Shown: one piece after another, positions 62,512 through 64,000 of the stretch
Layout of the letters: each line of letters starts with the position of its first letter
Numbering within the stretch: the first letter of the stretch is position 1
Assembly: GCF_001654915.1 (NCBI RefSeq)
Contig: NZ_LXEQ01000019.1
Direction: 5' to 3' (one strand)
From: Buttiauxella ferragutiae
Lineage (GTDB): Bacteria; Pseudomonadota; Gammaproteobacteria; Enterobacterales; Enterobacteriaceae
Length of the DNA stretch: 64,000 bases
Notes under the pieces: generated by a model
The model's input: only the letters and a program-made list of their open reading frames with translations
Databases searched by the model: none
What the model was told of the DNA's origin: nothing
Made by a program: the position numbers and the translations under genes

Positions 62512-62974
62512 AAAAAGGGGAATGTGTTGGGTGTTGATTATTGTATTGATTGCGTTGCCATTACTCTTTGCCTGGTACCAGTCTTACAAACGCGATCACT
62601 TTTCCTGTGATGCGACTGCGACCATTATTGGCGAAAATATCGTCTATGAAATGCTGACCCATTTTACCTTTGAAAACGGAAAGGGAGTTTACACGTCGCT
62701 TGGGCAACTTCATGAAAAAGGAAAGCCTGAGTTGAATACCAATAACCACTTCACTTTTAAATACTGGCATCAGGATGACAATATCATCATGATTTCGACA
62801 GAAAGCAGCGGCGTTGAGAATTTATTTGGCCAGTATTTCCCGCAAACACCGGACTTCTTCCTGTACCGTGAACGCGGTATTAGCCTGCAAGTTGAGCGTG
62901 AAAATGCTTCGAGTTATTTGTTCAGCTACGATGGCACACCGCTGTTTTATTGTATGCAGGCAAAGCAGAAATAA
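62501..62974 (+). CDS. FidL-like membrane protein
   Basis: A predicted inner-membrane protein of 157 aa from ATG 62501, with AGGAAAGATCGCT upstream. A single TM segment at about 8-26 is followed by a periplasmic domain with two cysteines (FSCDATATI and LFYCMQA). It starts inside the last codons of the MarT-like regulator and is surely co-translated with it. In Salmonella the equivalent FidL lies behind MarT; its role is not established, but modulation of the regulator's periplasmic domain is a reasonable inference. Confidence 0.78.
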   Translation: MKPKKRGMCWVLIIVLIALPLLFAWYQSYKRDHFSCDATATIIGENIVYEMLTHFTFENGKGVYTSLGQLHEKGKPELNTNNHFTFKYWHQDDNIIMISTESSGVENLFGQYFPQTPDFFLYRERGISLQVERENASSYLFSYDGTPLFYCMQAKQK

Positions 62975-62977
62975 GCC

Positions 62978-63802
62978 TCAGTCCGAATTTATATGCACCT
63001 TACAATAACGCCGCTTCCAGGCGGCGGGTGTTAATCCCATTTTTTTACGAAACACCTTCCTGAAATAACTCACATCCTGAAATCCGCAACATTCGGCGAC
63101 TTCGCTCAATGAGCAGGAGTCGGTAATCAGCATTTTTTCAGCGCACAACACGCGCTGGCGGTGAATGGCATCGGTAATGGTTAGCTGAAAAGTCTGGCGA
63201 TAAACGCGGCCAAGATAATCCGCATTACAATGTAGCTGGCTGGCAAGTGTTGAGGTGGAAACTGGCAAATGAAATTGGGTGCGAATTAACTGCTGTGCTT
63301 TGTAGGCAAGGGCCGCGCCACTGTTATCGGCCTGTATACTGTCGTGCGCCGCCACGGAAAGTTGCTGCATGATCAGCAATAAAATTAATTCCAGTGCGCT
63401 GCTGCGCGTCATGGACTCTTGTTCGCTTAAAAACTGACGGAATAACGAAATAACGTATTGGGGATTAAGAACTTGCCCGTGTTGGGGTAACGAGATTAAC
63501 GATGCCGGGAAATCTGTTTTTTTGTCACACTGCGGAGTGAGTTCAAAATGAAGCCAGTAGAATTTTAAGTCTGCCGGGAAGGTTCCTGTACCGACGTGTT
63601 TTCGATGTGGCCAAAGTAATAAACTCTCACCTTCTCTGACGCTAAATAGTGTGTCGTCCTCACGGATCGTAAGTGTCCCTTTTTCAACGAAAATTAATTC
63701 CCATGAGTCCAGTTCACGTTGCGGATGGCTGCCGATGCCACGCGAAATAAACAAGCCGCCATTTTGCACTGAAATGGGTAAAGATATTTTTAAATCAAAC
63801 AA
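62978..63802 (-). CDS. AraC-family transcriptional regulator
   Basis: A sugar- or metabolite-type AraC regulator of unknown effector. It has 274 aa. The N-terminal cupin arm is seen in LDSWELIFVEKGTLTIRED and GESLLLWPHRKHVG. The C-terminal double HTH spans about 170-268, with STLASQLHCNADYLGRVYRQTF and SLSEVAECCGFQDVSYFRKVFRKKMGLTPAAWKRR. The start is TTG 63802, supported by AAAGGAG with 7-nt spacing and by the absence of any early ATG. Convergent with the fidL-like gene, only 3 nt apart. Confidence 0.88.
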   Translation of the reverse strand: MFDLKISLPISVQNGGLFISRGIGSHPQRELDSWELIFVEKGTLTIREDDTLFSVREGESLLLWPHRKHVGTGTFPADLKFYWLHFELTPQCDKKTDFPASLISLPQHGQVLNPQYVISLFRQFLSEQESMTRSSALELILLLIMQQLSVAAHDSIQADNSGAALAYKAQQLIRTQFHLPVSTSTLASQLHCNADYLGRVYRQTFQLTITDAIHRQRVLCAEKMLITDSCSLSEVAECCGFQDVSYFRKVFRKKMGLTPAAWKRRYCKVHINSD

Positions 63803-64000
63803 TTATATTCTCCTTTAATCCATTCACACTGCGGCAGTGTAGATAAAATAAACTGCCCGATGGGATTGTTAACGGCGTTTGGCGATCTCCTTCACAGTTT
63901 TATCTTCAGGTCGGAATTGTCATCTTTTTATACTTTGTTATCGCCTTGTTGGTATTGAGATTGAATGCAAAATTATTCGGGTACTTTGCAAATACAAAAA
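63803..64000. other. Right-end intergenic sequence
   Basis: About 200 AT-rich bases upstream of the AraC-family gene, presumably holding its promoter. No coding start or repeat is recognised before the window ends. Confidence 0.5.

Overview
The window is a 64 kb chromosomal segment from a member of the Enterobacteriaceae. Almost every gene is recognisable as the counterpart of an Escherichia coli K-12 gene, with the same length and local order. The joins between blocks, the repeat content and several accessory genes differ from E. coli, so it is a related genus rather than Escherichia. I cannot fix the genus from sequence alone.

Left part (1-22.8 kb), a conserved backbone: the 3' part of ftsX, rpoH (sigma-32) with a sigma-E-type promoter, the branched-chain amino acid uptake genes livJ, panM and livKHMGF, the Pho-controlled glycerol-3-phosphate operon ugpBAECQ, yhhA, ggt, yhhY, the Fur-controlled small RNA ryhB, yhhX, yhhW and the gluconate genes gntR-gntKU.

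Middle part (22.8-36 kb): the D-xylose regulon (xylBA divergent from xylFGH-xylR), bax, malS (with MalT-type boxes) and avtA. This order matches E. coli, but there it lies several map minutes from gnt, so the gntU/xylB boundary is a rearrangement joint.

Hydrogen island (36-58 kb): a formate hydrogenlyase locus. On the minus strand lie hydN-fdhF-hypF-nickel permease, then hycABCDEFGHI. On the plus strand lie hypABCDE and the activator gene fhlA. Sigma-54 -24/-12 promoters precede hydN, hycA and hypA. Formate dehydrogenase FdhF oxidises formate, HydN/HycB-type ferredoxins carry the electrons, HycCDEFG is the membrane-bound [NiFe] hydrogenase, HycI and HypABCDEF mature it, and the permease should supply nickel. 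FdhF carries cysteine (codon TGC) at position 140, where E. coli has selenocysteine, so this locus should not need the Sec machinery. Between hydN and hycI, where E. coli has asc genes, sits an AT-rich foreign gene resembling YopT/AvrPphB (C58) cysteine proteases. A run of eight Gs lies just before its presumed catalytic Cys codon.

Right part (58-64 kb), accessory: yajD (HNH protein), an HBM-type chemoreceptor ending in a CheR-docking pentapeptide, a stand-alone winged-helix regulator, a MarT/FidL-like membrane regulator pair and an AraC-family regulator with a TTG start.

The window is rich in small dispersed repeats: nine or more REP/BIME elements, two 127-bp ERIC elements (one abutting the ryhB terminator), and three copies of a CCCTCTCCC palindrome family, one of which separates hycF from hycE. 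No rRNA, tRNA, CRISPR array, transposase or prophage gene was seen.
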